Assembly (NCBI GenBank): GCA_043811005.1
Contig: JBDRNO010000006.1
Span: forward strand, 1 to 15,986
Origin: JBDRNO01 sp043811005
GTDB taxonomy: Bacteria > Bacteroidota > Bacteroidia > NORP154
Reading direction: 5' to 3'
Length of the DNA stretch: 15,986 bases
Below, piece after piece: positions 1 to 7,211 of the stretch. Every line of letters begins with the position of its first letter. Position 1 is the first letter of the stretch. The translations under genes and the position numbers were made by a program. A model generated the notes under the pieces. The model was not told the origin of the DNA, did not search any database, and worked only from the letters and a program-made list of their open reading frames with translations.

Positions 1-2
1 AA

Positions 3-140
3 ATATCAATTATCAAATGACCGAAACAGTTTTGGTCATTGAGTTTTTGAGCATTGTGATTTATTTGTTATTTGGTACTTGTAATTTGTAATTTTAAAAT
101 TCATCCAAACATTCGGACTTTATAGACGGACACTAATTAG
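3..140. repeat. Left copy of perfect 138-bp terminal inverted repeat
   Basis: Bases 3-140 are the exact reverse complement of 15849-15986; identity stops at 141 on this side. The outer part (16-40) is a near-perfect palindrome, AATGACC/GGTCATT extended inward by further pairs with one G-T. The inner edge is TAGTGTCCGTCTATAAAGTC read leftwards, followed inward by the palindrome CTAATTAG. No reading frame is evident. The repeat reaches to within two bases of the window end, so it probably continues outside and belongs to a larger multicopy element. Confidence 0.95.
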
Positions 141-230
141 ACTCTGTCTATAAAGTCAAAGATTTTTTCAAAAATGGAAATTTGTAACTTTTTACTATTT
201 TTATGATATTATGGACAGACTCTAATTAAC
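133..230. mobile_element. MITE-like element abutting the carbamoyltransferase stop codon
   Basis: About 98 bp bounded by imperfect inverted ends: CTAATTAGACTCTGTCTATA on the left (133-152) and, read from 230 leftwards, TTAATTAGAGTCTGTCCATA, with most positions matching. The interior is AT-rich and noncoding. The left end shares the palindrome CTAATTAG (133-140) with the 138-bp repeat, so the two elements are back to back. Bases 116-127 and 146-157 are also perfect 12-bp inverted arms across that junction. The right end includes the TAA stop of the gene at 226. No transposase is present, and calling it mobile is an inference from its architecture. Confidence 0.5.
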
Positions 231-1224
231 TGCCCACCAATGTCGCCACCATCACCGCCTTAGCCGTATGCACCCTGTTTTCCGCTTCATCAAAAACGAT
301 TGATGCATCCGATTCAAAAACATCTTCTGTTACTTCCATTGCTTCCAGCCCGAATTTTTGATATATCTCTTCGCCAACTTTTGTATTGCGATTGTGAAAT
401 GCAGGAAGGCAATGCATGAATTTTACATCCGGATTGCCTGTCATTTCGAGAACTTTATTGTTTATTTGATATGGCAGCAACAGCTTGATCCGTTCAGCCC
501 ATATCTCCGGCGGTTCGCCTAATGATACCCAGACGTCTGTTATTAAGAAATCACAATCTTTAACGGCTTCTTTCATATCATCAGTAATAAGGATCTTAGC
601 TCCGGTTTTTTTTGCTATTTCCCGTGCTATCTTTACCAATTTTTCATCTTGCTGTACACTTTCAGGAGCTGCTACCCTGAAGTCCAGCCCCATTTTTGCA
701 GCGCCTATTATCAGGGAATTGCCCATATTGTTTCTTGCATCGCCCAAATAGCAAGCTTTCAATTGTTGTAACGGCTTGACGGAATGTTCCATCATGGTTA
801 AAAGATCAGCAAGAACCTGCGTGGGGTGAAATTCATTGGTTAAGCCATTCCATACAGGTATACCAGCGTATTCAGCCAGTTCTTCTACTATTTCCTGACC
901 AAAACCCCGGTATTCAATACCGTCATACATCCTGCCAAGAACCCTGGCAGTGTCTTTCATTGATTCCTTATGTCCGATTTGAGAGCCGGAAGGGCCTAAA
1001 TATGTTACCCGGGCTCCCTGGTCATAAGCAGCTACTTCAAATGCACATCTTGTACGTGTTGATGTCTTTTCAAAGATCAAGGCAATGTTCCTGCCTTCCA
1101 ATTTTTGTAGTTCTGTGCCTTCACGCCTGGCTTTTTTCAATTCAGCGGAAAGGCCTAATAAATACCTGATCTCCTCCGAAGTAAAATCAAGTAATTTTAC
1201 GAAATTTCTGTTTGTTAATGTCAT
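226..1224 (-). CDS. Ornithine carbamoyltransferase, probably catabolic
   Basis: This cytosolic enzyme interconverts ornithine plus carbamoyl phosphate and citrulline plus phosphate. At 332 residues it has the length of E. coli ArgI or catabolic ArcB. Visible motifs are STRTR (55-59, carbamoyl-phosphate site), HPTQ (133-136), TDVWVSLGE (229-237, ornithine loop) and HCLPAFH (271-277, active-site cysteine). The ornithine loop carries Leu where Met is usual (SMG), a mild substitution. HCLPAFH supports ornithine rather than putrescine as substrate. The carbamate kinase gene lies just upstream on the same strand, which favours the catabolic direction and ATP production from citrulline. An anabolic role (argF) remains possible because arginine deiminase is not in the window. 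The ATG at 1224 has no clear Shine-Dalgarno. The TAA stop lies inside a repeat end. Confidence 0.93.
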   Translation of the reverse strand: MTLTNRNFVKLLDFTSEEIRYLLGLSAELKKARREGTELQKLEGRNIALIFEKTSTRTRCAFEVAAYDQGARVTYLGPSGSQIGHKESMKDTARVLGRMYDGIEYRGFGQEIVEELAEYAGIPVWNGLTNEFHPTQVLADLLTMMEHSVKPLQQLKACYLGDARNNMGNSLIIGAAKMGLDFRVAAPESVQQDEKLVKIAREIAKKTGAKILITDDMKEAVKDCDFLITDVWVSLGEPPEIWAERIKLLLPYQINNKVLEMTGNPDVKFMHCLPAFHNRNTKVGEEIYQKFGLEAMEVTEDVFESDASIVFDEAENRVHTAKAVMVATLVGS

Positions 1225-1319
1225 GTGTTGATGTGTTTATGTGTTAATATGTTCATTTATTTAAATCCGAAATTAACAATCCGTAATTTTAGAAATAATT
1301 TCGAGTTTGTAAATAAACT

Positions 1320-1428
1320 CTAGTGTTCTGTCAACTTTATAGCTGCTCAATTGTCAGGTGGAAACACCTGACAACACGCGTGATGTCGGGTGTTTCCACT
1401 CGACAATTTATAATAGACAAGACACTAG
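1320..1428. mobile_element. MITE-like double-hairpin element
   Basis: The ends are inverted: CTAGTGTTCTGTC (1320-1332) and GACAAGACACTAG (1416-1428), matching at 11 of 13 positions. Inside are two hairpins. The first has perfect 10-bp arms TTGTCAGGTG/CACCTGACAA around a GAAA loop (1351-1374). The second has arms TGTCGGGTG/CACTCGACA with one G-T pair around TTTC (1384-1405). The hairpins are near reverse complements of each other, so the whole element can also fold as one long stem centred near 1376-1382. It directly abuts the TGA stop of the carbamate kinase gene and fills half of the spacer before the carbamoyltransferase gene, where its RNA could terminate or stabilise the transcript. Confidence 0.65.
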
Positions 1429-2385
1429 TCAATCTTCATACTCCAAAGTTATCTTAGTCCCATAAGTTTTATCTTCAAGCTTGGTTGCTTCGGTGATAAC
1501 GCTTTTTTTTCCTCCGTGCCTGATAAAATAAAGCGCTGCTATGATCTTGGGAGCCATGTCCCCTTCACCGAACTGCCCTTCTTTTATATATTTTTCCGCA
1601 TCCCGTTTGTTAAGAAATTCCACCCTTCTCTGATTCGGTTTATTATAATTAAGATAAACATAAGGGACGTCAGTTAACATATAAAACTCATCAGCATTGA
1701 TCCGCGATGCTAACAGAGACGAAGCAAAGTCCTTGTCAATTACCGCATCTATAGATTTTAGCATTTTATTCTCATCAATATATACAGGGATACCGCCACC
1801 ACCTGCGGCAATCACAATGGCTCCCTTGCGGGCAATATTTTCAATCGAATCCCTGTTAAATATTTGAATAGGCATCGGTGAAGGCACAACCCGTCTCCAC
1901 CCACCTTGTTTTTTGAGGCTTTCTTTAAAAATCCATCCTTTAGATCTGCGTAGTTCATCCGCCTCGTCTTTCGAGTATGTTTTTCCAATTCTTTTTGTCG
2001 GATTGTTAAAACCGGGATCATTCTTGTCAACAACTACCTGTGTTATTATGGTTACAATATCCTTTTCAATATTATTCTTTTGAAGGACATTTCTTAACGT
2101 TTTTTCGATCATATAGCCAATGCCACCCTGGGAATCGGCAACACAAATATCCAGTGGCATTTGGGGAATATTGTAAACTTGATTCCCCGCATCATTCCTC
2201 ATTAGGATATTTCCTATTTGCGGTCCATTTCCATGAGTAATTACCAAATTATATCCGTCATCGATTAAATAAATTAAATTGGATAAAGTATCAGTGGTGT
2301 TTTTTTCCTGTTCTTCAATTGTTCCTTCTTGTCCTTGCCTGAGTAAGGCATTGCCTCCTAATGCTATTACAGCTAGTTTTTTCAT
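1429..2385 (-). CDS. arcC: Carbamate kinase
   Basis: It transfers phosphate from carbamoyl phosphate to ADP, giving ATP, ammonia and CO2, the last step of the arginine deiminase route. The 318 residues match the usual length of the family. The amino-acid-kinase fold signature is visible: ALGGNALL (8-15), HGNGPQIGN (51-59), AAGGGGIPV (193-201), DKDFASSLLA (217-226) and GDMAPKI (275-281), where other members commonly read GSMGPK or GSMAPK. It precedes the carbamoyltransferase gene on the same strand with a 204-bp gap, half of it a MITE-like element. The ATG at 2385 starts only 12 bp from an inverted-repeat element (2398-2640), so its promoter may lie within or across that element. No arcA or arginine/ornithine antiporter is in view. 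Confidence 0.95.
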   Translation of the reverse strand: MKKLAVIALGGNALLRQGQEGTIEEQEKNTTDTLSNLIYLIDDGYNLVITHGNGPQIGNILMRNDAGNQVYNIPQMPLDICVADSQGGIGYMIEKTLRNVLQKNNIEKDIVTIITQVVVDKNDPGFNNPTKRIGKTYSKDEADELRRSKGWIFKESLKKQGGWRRVVPSPMPIQIFNRDSIENIARKGAIVIAAGGGGIPVYIDENKMLKSIDAVIDKDFASSLLASRINADEFYMLTDVPYVYLNYNKPNQRRVEFLNKRDAEKYIKEGQFGEGDMAPKIIAALYFIRHGGKKSVITEATKLEDKTYGTKITLEYED

Positions 2386-2397
2386 TGAATAAAATTT

Positions 2398-2640
2398 TTG
2401 TAACCAATCAGTTCATATTGAAAAAAAATTTACCACAAAGGCACAAAGACACAAAGACACAAAGCTACACTAAGTTCTATATAACCATTCTTTTTATTCC
2501 ATCTATGAACTTTAAAAGCTGCATTGACAATAGCTTTTCCTATTCTTTCCTCTTCCTGTGTTAATGGCATAAATTTACCTTTGTGATACTTAGTGTCTTC
2601 GTGTCTTTGTGGCATAATAAATTGGACTGATTAGTTGCAA
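2398..2640. mobile_element. Nested inverted-repeat element carrying a GxxExxY remnant
   Basis: This accounts for most of the gene-free stretch 2386-2796. Outer ends TTGTAACCAATCAGTTCA (2398-2415) and, from 2640 leftwards, TTGCAACTAATCAGTCCA match at 15 of 18 positions. Inside them lie inverted arrays of a CACAAAGA-type unit (2433-2464 and 2581-2613). Between the arrays is the first 23 codons of a GxxExxY gene on the minus strand. The rest of the stretch (2641-2796) is AT-rich and holds a probable promoter for the gene at 2797. The nested symmetry suggests an inserted unit that later lost most of its cargo gene. Confidence 0.55.
2502..2570 (-). pseudogene. GxxExxY family protein, N-terminal remnant
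   Basis: The 23 codons from the Met at 2570 read LTQEEERIGKAIVNAAFKVH and then Arg, the conserved opening of GxxExxY proteins (PD-(D/E)XK nuclease superfamily, PF13366/TIGR04256). After HR the family normally continues with LGPG and the GxxExxY motif. Here it turns into unrelated codons that run into the flanking CACAAAG array and stop. The open frame continues upstream to 2615 through the other array (giving MPQRHEDTK), but that is repeat sequence, not protein. About 80% of the gene is missing, so no function is expected. Confidence 0.75.
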
Positions 2641-2769
2641 TTTTCTGTTACTATTACACTGTAAAATTAGTTAATAACTTTTGATACCTGAATAGTTGCA
2701 AATTTTAAAAAAAAATTGTGCATAAAGTTAAGTTATTTTTCAGAAATTAGAAAATGTAAAAAAAGTTGA

Positions 2770-2777
2770 TATATTTG
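2770..2777 (+). promoter_or_regulatory. Bacteroidota -7 box, TATATTTG
   Basis: TATATTTG fits the Bacteroidota -7 consensus TAnnTTTG. Transcription would start near 2784, giving a very short leader before the GTG at 2797. No good TTG box sits at the expected distance upstream, so the call rests on the -7 box and its position. Confidence 0.45.
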
Positions 2778-2796
2778 CACCTAAAATTTACAATTT

Positions 2797-3492
2797 GTGG
2801 CTAAATTATTTACTCATATAATATTTTCTTTTTCTTTCTTAATAATTTCCTTAACGGGTTGTGATGCTATATTTAAAAGAAATATAAAAGAAGGAATTAT
2901 TGTTTTTGAGATAACTTATCCCGAAACAGATGCCGGTGATCTGATGGCTAGCCTCTTACCTAATGAAATGATATTAAAGTTCAAGAATAACATAACTGTA
3001 GGAGAATTCAATGCAGGTATGGGTATCTTTAAAACCTCACTGATAGCTTATCCGGATAGAAAAGAAATAGCACATTTGGTGAAAATTATGAATAAGAAAT
3101 ATGTTTTATTGATAGATTCAACTGAAATAAATGACCTCTATTCTGAATTGCCTGAGATGAAAATAGAATTAATTGATGAAACAAAAGTGATTGCAGGATA
3201 CAAATGTAAAAAGGCAATCGTCACTTTTAAAGATAAAATAAAGGATGAATTCAGCATTTACTACACTAATGAAATAGATATAAAAAATCCTAACTGGTCT
3301 TCTCCTTTCCATGAAATTGATGGTGTGTTGCTTGAATACCAGTTGCGTAAATATAATTTTGAAATGCGGCTAACTGCAAAAGAAGTTAAACAGTCGAAAA
3401 TTGACAGCAGTGATTTCGATATTCCTTCCGATTATAAAATGATTACTCAAGATGAAATGGATGAGATATTTGAAGGGTTTAAGGAAATTTAA
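2797..3492 (+). CDS. Predicted lipoprotein, DUF4412/GLPGLI-like
   Basis: A 231-residue exported protein. Residues 5-18 are a hydrophobic signal segment ending in a lipobox LTGC with the lipidated cysteine at 22. The start is GTG at 2797, chosen because it gives a proper signal peptide (Lys3 then the hydrophobic core) and lies 19 bp after a TAnnTTTG box. The mature part is beta-rich with the pattern GYKCKKAIV (132-140), a PF-EIDGVLLEY stretch near 170-181, and a C-terminal FDIPSDYK. This resembles the Bacteroidota DUF4412 and GLPGLI envelope proteins, whose function is not established. The assignment is by pattern only, and the gene may be called a hypothetical lipoprotein. It lies upstream of ftsK on the same strand with a 149-bp gap, so a separate promoter for ftsK is possible. 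Confidence 0.7.
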   Translation: MAKLFTHIIFSFSFLIISLTGCDAIFKRNIKEGIIVFEITYPETDAGDLMASLLPNEMILKFKNNITVGEFNAGMGIFKTSLIAYPDRKEIAHLVKIMNKKYVLLIDSTEINDLYSELPEMKIELIDETKVIAGYKCKKAIVTFKDKIKDEFSIYYTNEIDIKNPNWSSPFHEIDGVLLEYQLRKYNFEMRLTAKEVKQSKIDSSDFDIPSDYKMITQDEMDEIFEGFKEI

Positions 3493-3641
3493 TAAAACCA
3501 GTCTGCTATTTACTTTTTAGTACCTTATCCGTCAAATCTTGACACATTTTGGCTGCGCCTTCGCGGGAGACATAATAAGTTTGAATATATTAATTCCTTT
3601 TTTGGTTTTGGCTTATCCAACTTATGTACTAAATAGCAATA

Positions 3642-6167
3642 ATGGTTCGCAGAGAAAACCTATATAAAAAGATCACTTCATTCACAAGTAATCCCACCCT
3701 TACTAAAAGGCAGGGATCATCCTCCGGTGTAAAGGACAGAACATCAAAAAAAAGAAAGATATGGCGGATTAAATCCCTTTTTCAATTCTTAAAAAATGAA
3801 CGCCTCCAAAAAGTAACCGGTTTATTGTTCCTTTTTATTTTCACCCCCTATTTGCTAATTGCTTTCACTTCTTACCTCTTTACATGGGATAATGACTATG
3901 ATGTGGTTATGGGTTCATGGACTGAACTCTTATTTAACAGTGATTATATTGTTGATAATTGGCTGGGAAAGTTAGGAGCTATCATTTCACATCTGTTCAT
4001 ATATAATTGGTTTGGAATAACTTCATTCATTTTTATATTGCTGTTTGCCATTACAGGATTTAGGATATTATTCAAAATTTCACTGCTTCCGGTTAAGCGA
4101 ACATTTAAATATTCTTTTTTTGCTTTGATATGGCTCTCTGTTGCCTTGGGATATGTTTTCCAAAATATTACTATTTCCAGGGAAGTACAGCATCTTATGG
4201 GTGGAGCATTTGGAGTAACATGTAACGGGTGGCTGGACGGCTTATTAGGCAATATTGGAACGGGTTTTTTCATTACCTTTATTTTTATGTGTTTTCTGAT
4301 AATCTCATTCAATATCTCATTTAATTGGTTCAAAAGTAAAATAAAGGAAGATTTGCCTCTGGCAGAAAAATCCATTGATGATTTCAGCGCTGAACCGGCA
4401 TCACCAGGATCCATAAAATTGGAAAGTGATTATCTCCCTGGCGAAATACAAAGTCCGGATTCTACAGGTAAGGTTGTTGAAACTGGAGAACAGGAAGGCG
4501 ACATATTACAAGGTGAATTCAATTCAATTCAATTATCAGGTGATGACAAGATACAGGGAAAAGACAAGGATATAGAATTAATAATAGAAGAAAGCAAAGA
4601 AGATGATACCTTACCACCTGAAGAGGTTGATAGCAAGTCGGAATTTGGTGAATACGACCCTAAATTAGATCTCTCGTCTTATGAATTGCCACACATTGAT
4701 CTGTTGGAAGATTACGGAAGCAGTGAGATCAAGGTAGATACAGAAGAGTTGGAAACTAATAAAGACCGCATCGTTGAAACTCTTGCCAATTACAGTATTG
4801 GCATTGATAAGATCAAAGCAACAATCGGCCCCACAGTAACTCTCTACGAAATAGTTCCGGCTCCGGGGATACGCATTTCAAAAATTAAAAACCTGGAAGA
4901 TGATATTGCGTTAAGCTTAAGCGCTTTGGGAATAAGAATAATTGCTCCCATCCCCGGTAAAGGGACTATTGGTATTGAAGTACCTAACAGAAATCCTGAG
5001 ATCGTTTCCATTCGCTCCATACTATCATCTGAAAAGTTCCGGAACTCTAAAGCAGAACTCCCCATAGGGCTTGGAAAAACTATCTCCAACGAAACATTTA
5101 TTGCTGATCTTGCCAAGATGCCACACCTTTTAATGGCAGGCGCTACAGGACAGGGTAAGTCGGTTGGACTTAATGCAATAATGGTTTCATTGCTCTACAA
5201 AAAACATCCTTCACAGGTGAAGTTTGTATTAATTGATACTAAAAGAGTTGAATTAACCCTTTACAAAAAAATTGAACGCCATTTCCTTGCAAAGCTTCCC
5301 GATGCCGAAGAAGCTATTGTAAGTGATACCAAGAAAGTAGTGAAGACCTTAAAATCCTTGTGCAATGAGATGGACATACGGTATAAATTACTCCATGATG
5401 CCCAGGAGAGAAGTGTTGACAGATACAATGCGAAATTTATATCCAGAAAATTAAACCCCGAAAATGGTCATCGTTACCTCCCTTACATAATAGTGGTCAT
5501 TGACGAATTTGCCGATCTGATCATGATAGCAGGTAAGGAGATTGAAGGACCGCTTACACGCTTAGCCCAGCTTGCACGTGCGATCGGGATCCACCTTGTA
5601 ATTGCCACACAGCGCCCCTCAGTTAACATAATTACCGGAACAATTAAAGCCAATTTCCCGGTGAGAATTTCATTCAGAGTGGTTTCTAAAATTGATTCCA
5701 AAACCATTATTGATTCAAGTGGTGCCGATCAATTGATAGGCAAGGGAGATATGCTATTATCTATGGGAAGCGACCTGATACGCTTGCAATGTGCTTTCGT
5801 TGATACCCCTGAAGTGGAAAAGGTGAACGACTTCATCGGTTCGCAACGAGGTTATCCTGAAGCATTTTTACTCCCTGAATATGAAGAGGAAGGCGCTACT
5901 GAAGCTGCTGAACTTGGCAGCGGGGAAAGAGACCCTGAATTTGAAGCTGCTGCAAGAATCATAGTCCAGCACCAGCACGGGTCAGCGTCACTGCTGCAAA
6001 GAAGATTGAAATTGGGCTATAATAGAGCCGGCAGGATCATAGACCAGTTGGAAGCTGAGGGAGTTATCGGCCCTTTTGAAGGAAGCAAGGCAAGACAAGT
6101 GCTCATACCCGATGAATATAGTTTGGAACAGTTTTTGAGAATAAAGGATGAAGATAAAGAAGATTGA
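3642..6167 (+). CDS. ftsK: DNA translocase FtsK
   Basis: FtsK anchors at the division septum and pumps chromosome ends across it, activating XerCD resolution at dif. The 841 residues show the full layout. A basic N-terminus is followed by about four membrane segments (roughly 57-80, 111-141, 155-175, 205-228). An acidic linker runs to about 370, then the alpha and beta motor domains. Walker A is GATGQGKS (500-507), Walker B IIVVIDEFADL (616-626), and the conserved IATQRPS is at 654-660. A C-terminal winged-helix gamma domain (about 764-825, including LQRRLKLGYNRAGRIIDQLE) would read the orienting octamers (KOPS) on the chromosome. No part is missing. The pairing with a LolA-like gene 330 bp downstream is typical of Bacteroidota. 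The stop is followed by a repeat-filled spacer. Confidence 0.96.
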   Translation: MVRRENLYKKITSFTSNPTLTKRQGSSSGVKDRTSKKRKIWRIKSLFQFLKNERLQKVTGLLFLFIFTPYLLIAFTSYLFTWDNDYDVVMGSWTELLFNSDYIVDNWLGKLGAIISHLFIYNWFGITSFIFILLFAITGFRILFKISLLPVKRTFKYSFFALIWLSVALGYVFQNITISREVQHLMGGAFGVTCNGWLDGLLGNIGTGFFITFIFMCFLIISFNISFNWFKSKIKEDLPLAEKSIDDFSAEPASPGSIKLESDYLPGEIQSPDSTGKVVETGEQEGDILQGEFNSIQLSGDDKIQGKDKDIELIIEESKEDDTLPPEEVDSKSEFGEYDPKLDLSSYELPHIDLLEDYGSSEIKVDTEELETNKDRIVETLANYSIGIDKIKATIGPTVTLYEIVPAPGIRISKIKNLEDDIALSLSALGIRIIAPIPGKGTIGIEVPNRNPEIVSIRSILSSEKFRNSKAELPIGLGKTISNETFIADLAKMPHLLMAGATGQGKSVGLNAIMVSLLYKKHPSQVKFVLIDTKRVELTLYKKIERHFLAKLPDAEEAIVSDTKKVVKTLKSLCNEMDIRYKLLHDAQERSVDRYNAKFISRKLNPENGHRYLPYIIVVIDEFADLIMIAGKEIEGPLTRLAQLARAIGIHLVIATQRPSVNIITGTIKANFPVRISFRVVSKIDSKTIIDSSGADQLIGKGDMLLSMGSDLIRLQCAFVDTPEVEKVNDFIGSQRGYPEAFLLPEYEEEGATEAAELGSGERDPEFEAAARIIVQHQHGSASLLQRRLKLGYNRAGRIIDQLEAEGVIGPFEGSKARQVLIPDEYSLEQFLRIKDEDKED

Positions 6168-6345
6168 AGGATTATTGGATTGATGGATTGAAGGATTGTT
6201 TGGTTGCATGGTTGCATGATTGCTTGGTTGCATGGTTACTGGATGCTGGATACTGGATATTGTTATTGTAAATTGCCAATTGCCGACTTTAGACTGAATA
6301 CAGGTAGCTGGTTACTGGGTTTTATAAATTGCGGATTTTAGATCG
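6168..6345. repeat. Degenerate short direct repeats after ftsK
   Basis: The first part of the 330-bp gene-free stretch 6168-6497 is built of imperfect tandem units such as GGATTGA, GGTTGCAT and ACTGGAT (clearest at 6170-6260). No inverted symmetry strong enough for a terminator is seen. The short frames across it are low-complexity and not credible genes. Confidence 0.6.
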
Positions 6346-6370
6346 TGTATTAGAAGATTGACGGAAGAAA

Positions 6371-6438
6371 ATACCTCGTAGAGGTATAATTATTGTAGAA
6401 AAAATATTACATATATCATCGAAATTCCCCGTAGGGGA
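6371..6438. repeat. Twin GTA-loop hairpins upstream of the LolA-like gene
   Basis: Two small palindromes share a GTA loop: ATACCTC/GAGGTAT at 6371-6387 and TCCCC/GGGGA at 6426-6438, separated by about 38 bp of AT-rich sequence. I recall similar paired CTC-GTA-GAG and CCCC-GTA-GGGG units from Bacteroidota spacers, so this is probably one copy of a dispersed repeat rather than a gene-specific regulator. It ends about 60 bp before the gene at 6498. Confidence 0.55.
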
Positions 6439-6497
6439 TAAATAAAATCAGTGCATTATTCTTTAAGATTAATAAACATTTCATAAAATTTAATAAG

Positions 6498-7172
6498 ATG
6501 AGAAAATTACTAATAACTTTTTTTATCATTTTGCATTATACATTTTGCTCCCTTTATTCACAATTAAATGCTCAAACTCAGGGAGATATCGACCCTAAAG
6601 CCAAAGCAATTCTTGATGAAGTTAGCGCCAGGACAAAATCATATACTTCGATTAAAGCAGAGTTTATCTACACTCTTGAGAATAAGGTAGACAATATCAC
6701 CGATTCACAGGAAGGCGCACTCTTGATCAAGGGAGATAAATATAAACTTGATATTTCCGGTCAGGAAATTATTAGTGATGGCAAGACCCGCTGGACCTAC
6801 CTGAAAGATGTACAGGAAGTACAAATAAGTGAGCAGGAAGACGATGAGGGAACAATCAGCCCTGCAAACATTTTTACTATATATGAGAAGGGGTTTAAGT
6901 ACCGGTTTTTTAAAGAAGAAACTATTGACGGCAAGTCAGTTCAGTTAATTAATTTATATCCTGTTGACGCAAAGGAAAAACCTTACCATACGATACAATT
7001 AACAATAGACAAGAATAAAAAACAGCTTGTCACTATCAAAATTTTAAGCAAAGACGGTAACGATTACATATACAAGATAAATAAATTCACAACCAACCTG
7101 CCTGTAGAAGAATCACAATTCACCTTCAAACCCTCCGACCACCCTGATGTGGAAGTGATTGATTTGAGATAA
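6498..7172 (+). CDS. LolA-like outer-membrane lipoprotein carrier
   Basis: LolA-type proteins carry lipoproteins through the periplasm to the outer membrane. The 224 residues begin with a signal peptide (basic RK, hydrophobic core, probable cleavage after LNA at 23-25). The mature region follows the family pattern: a helix with AKAILDEVSARTKSYTSIKA (35-54), then alternating strands including GALLIKGDKYKLDISGQE (73-90), ISDGKTRWTYLKD (92-104) and a C-terminal FTFKPSDHPDVEVIDLR. Its place after ftsK agrees with the usual Bacteroidota gene order. A true LolA needs a partner receptor, and no LolB is expected in this phylum, so the recipient step is unknown. The ATG is preceded by an A/T-rich leader with no Shine-Dalgarno. 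Confidence 0.85.
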   Translation: MRKLLITFFIILHYTFCSLYSQLNAQTQGDIDPKAKAILDEVSARTKSYTSIKAEFIYTLENKVDNITDSQEGALLIKGDKYKLDISGQEIISDGKTRWTYLKDVQEVQISEQEDDEGTISPANIFTIYEKGFKYRFFKEETIDGKSVQLINLYPVDAKEKPYHTIQLTIDKNKKQLVTIKILSKDGNDYIYKINKFTTNLPVEESQFTFKPSDHPDVEVIDLR

Positions 7173-7211
7173 TAGTCTTTTGAAAGTTTGTATGCCAATA
7201 TCAGGAAATCA

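Noticed and set aside
485..751. Plus-strand open frame of 88 codons
   Set aside because: It lies fully within the carbamoyltransferase gene on the other strand and shows no family motif.
2433..2613. CACAAAG arrays considered as a CRISPR array
   Set aside because: Units are 7-9 bp, contiguous and inverted, with no unique spacers of regular length.
2571..2615. Fifteen codons before the GxxExxY remnant (MPQRHEDTK)
   Set aside because: They are translated from the CACAAAG-type repeat array, not from the conserved protein.
3944..4414. Minus-strand open frame of 156 codons
   Set aside because: Antisense to the membrane and linker part of ftsK, with composition of a shadow frame and no recognisable domain.
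5988..6233. Low-complexity minus-strand frames rich in QPSN repeats
   Set aside because: They arise from the degenerate direct repeats after ftsK and run antisense into its gamma domain.
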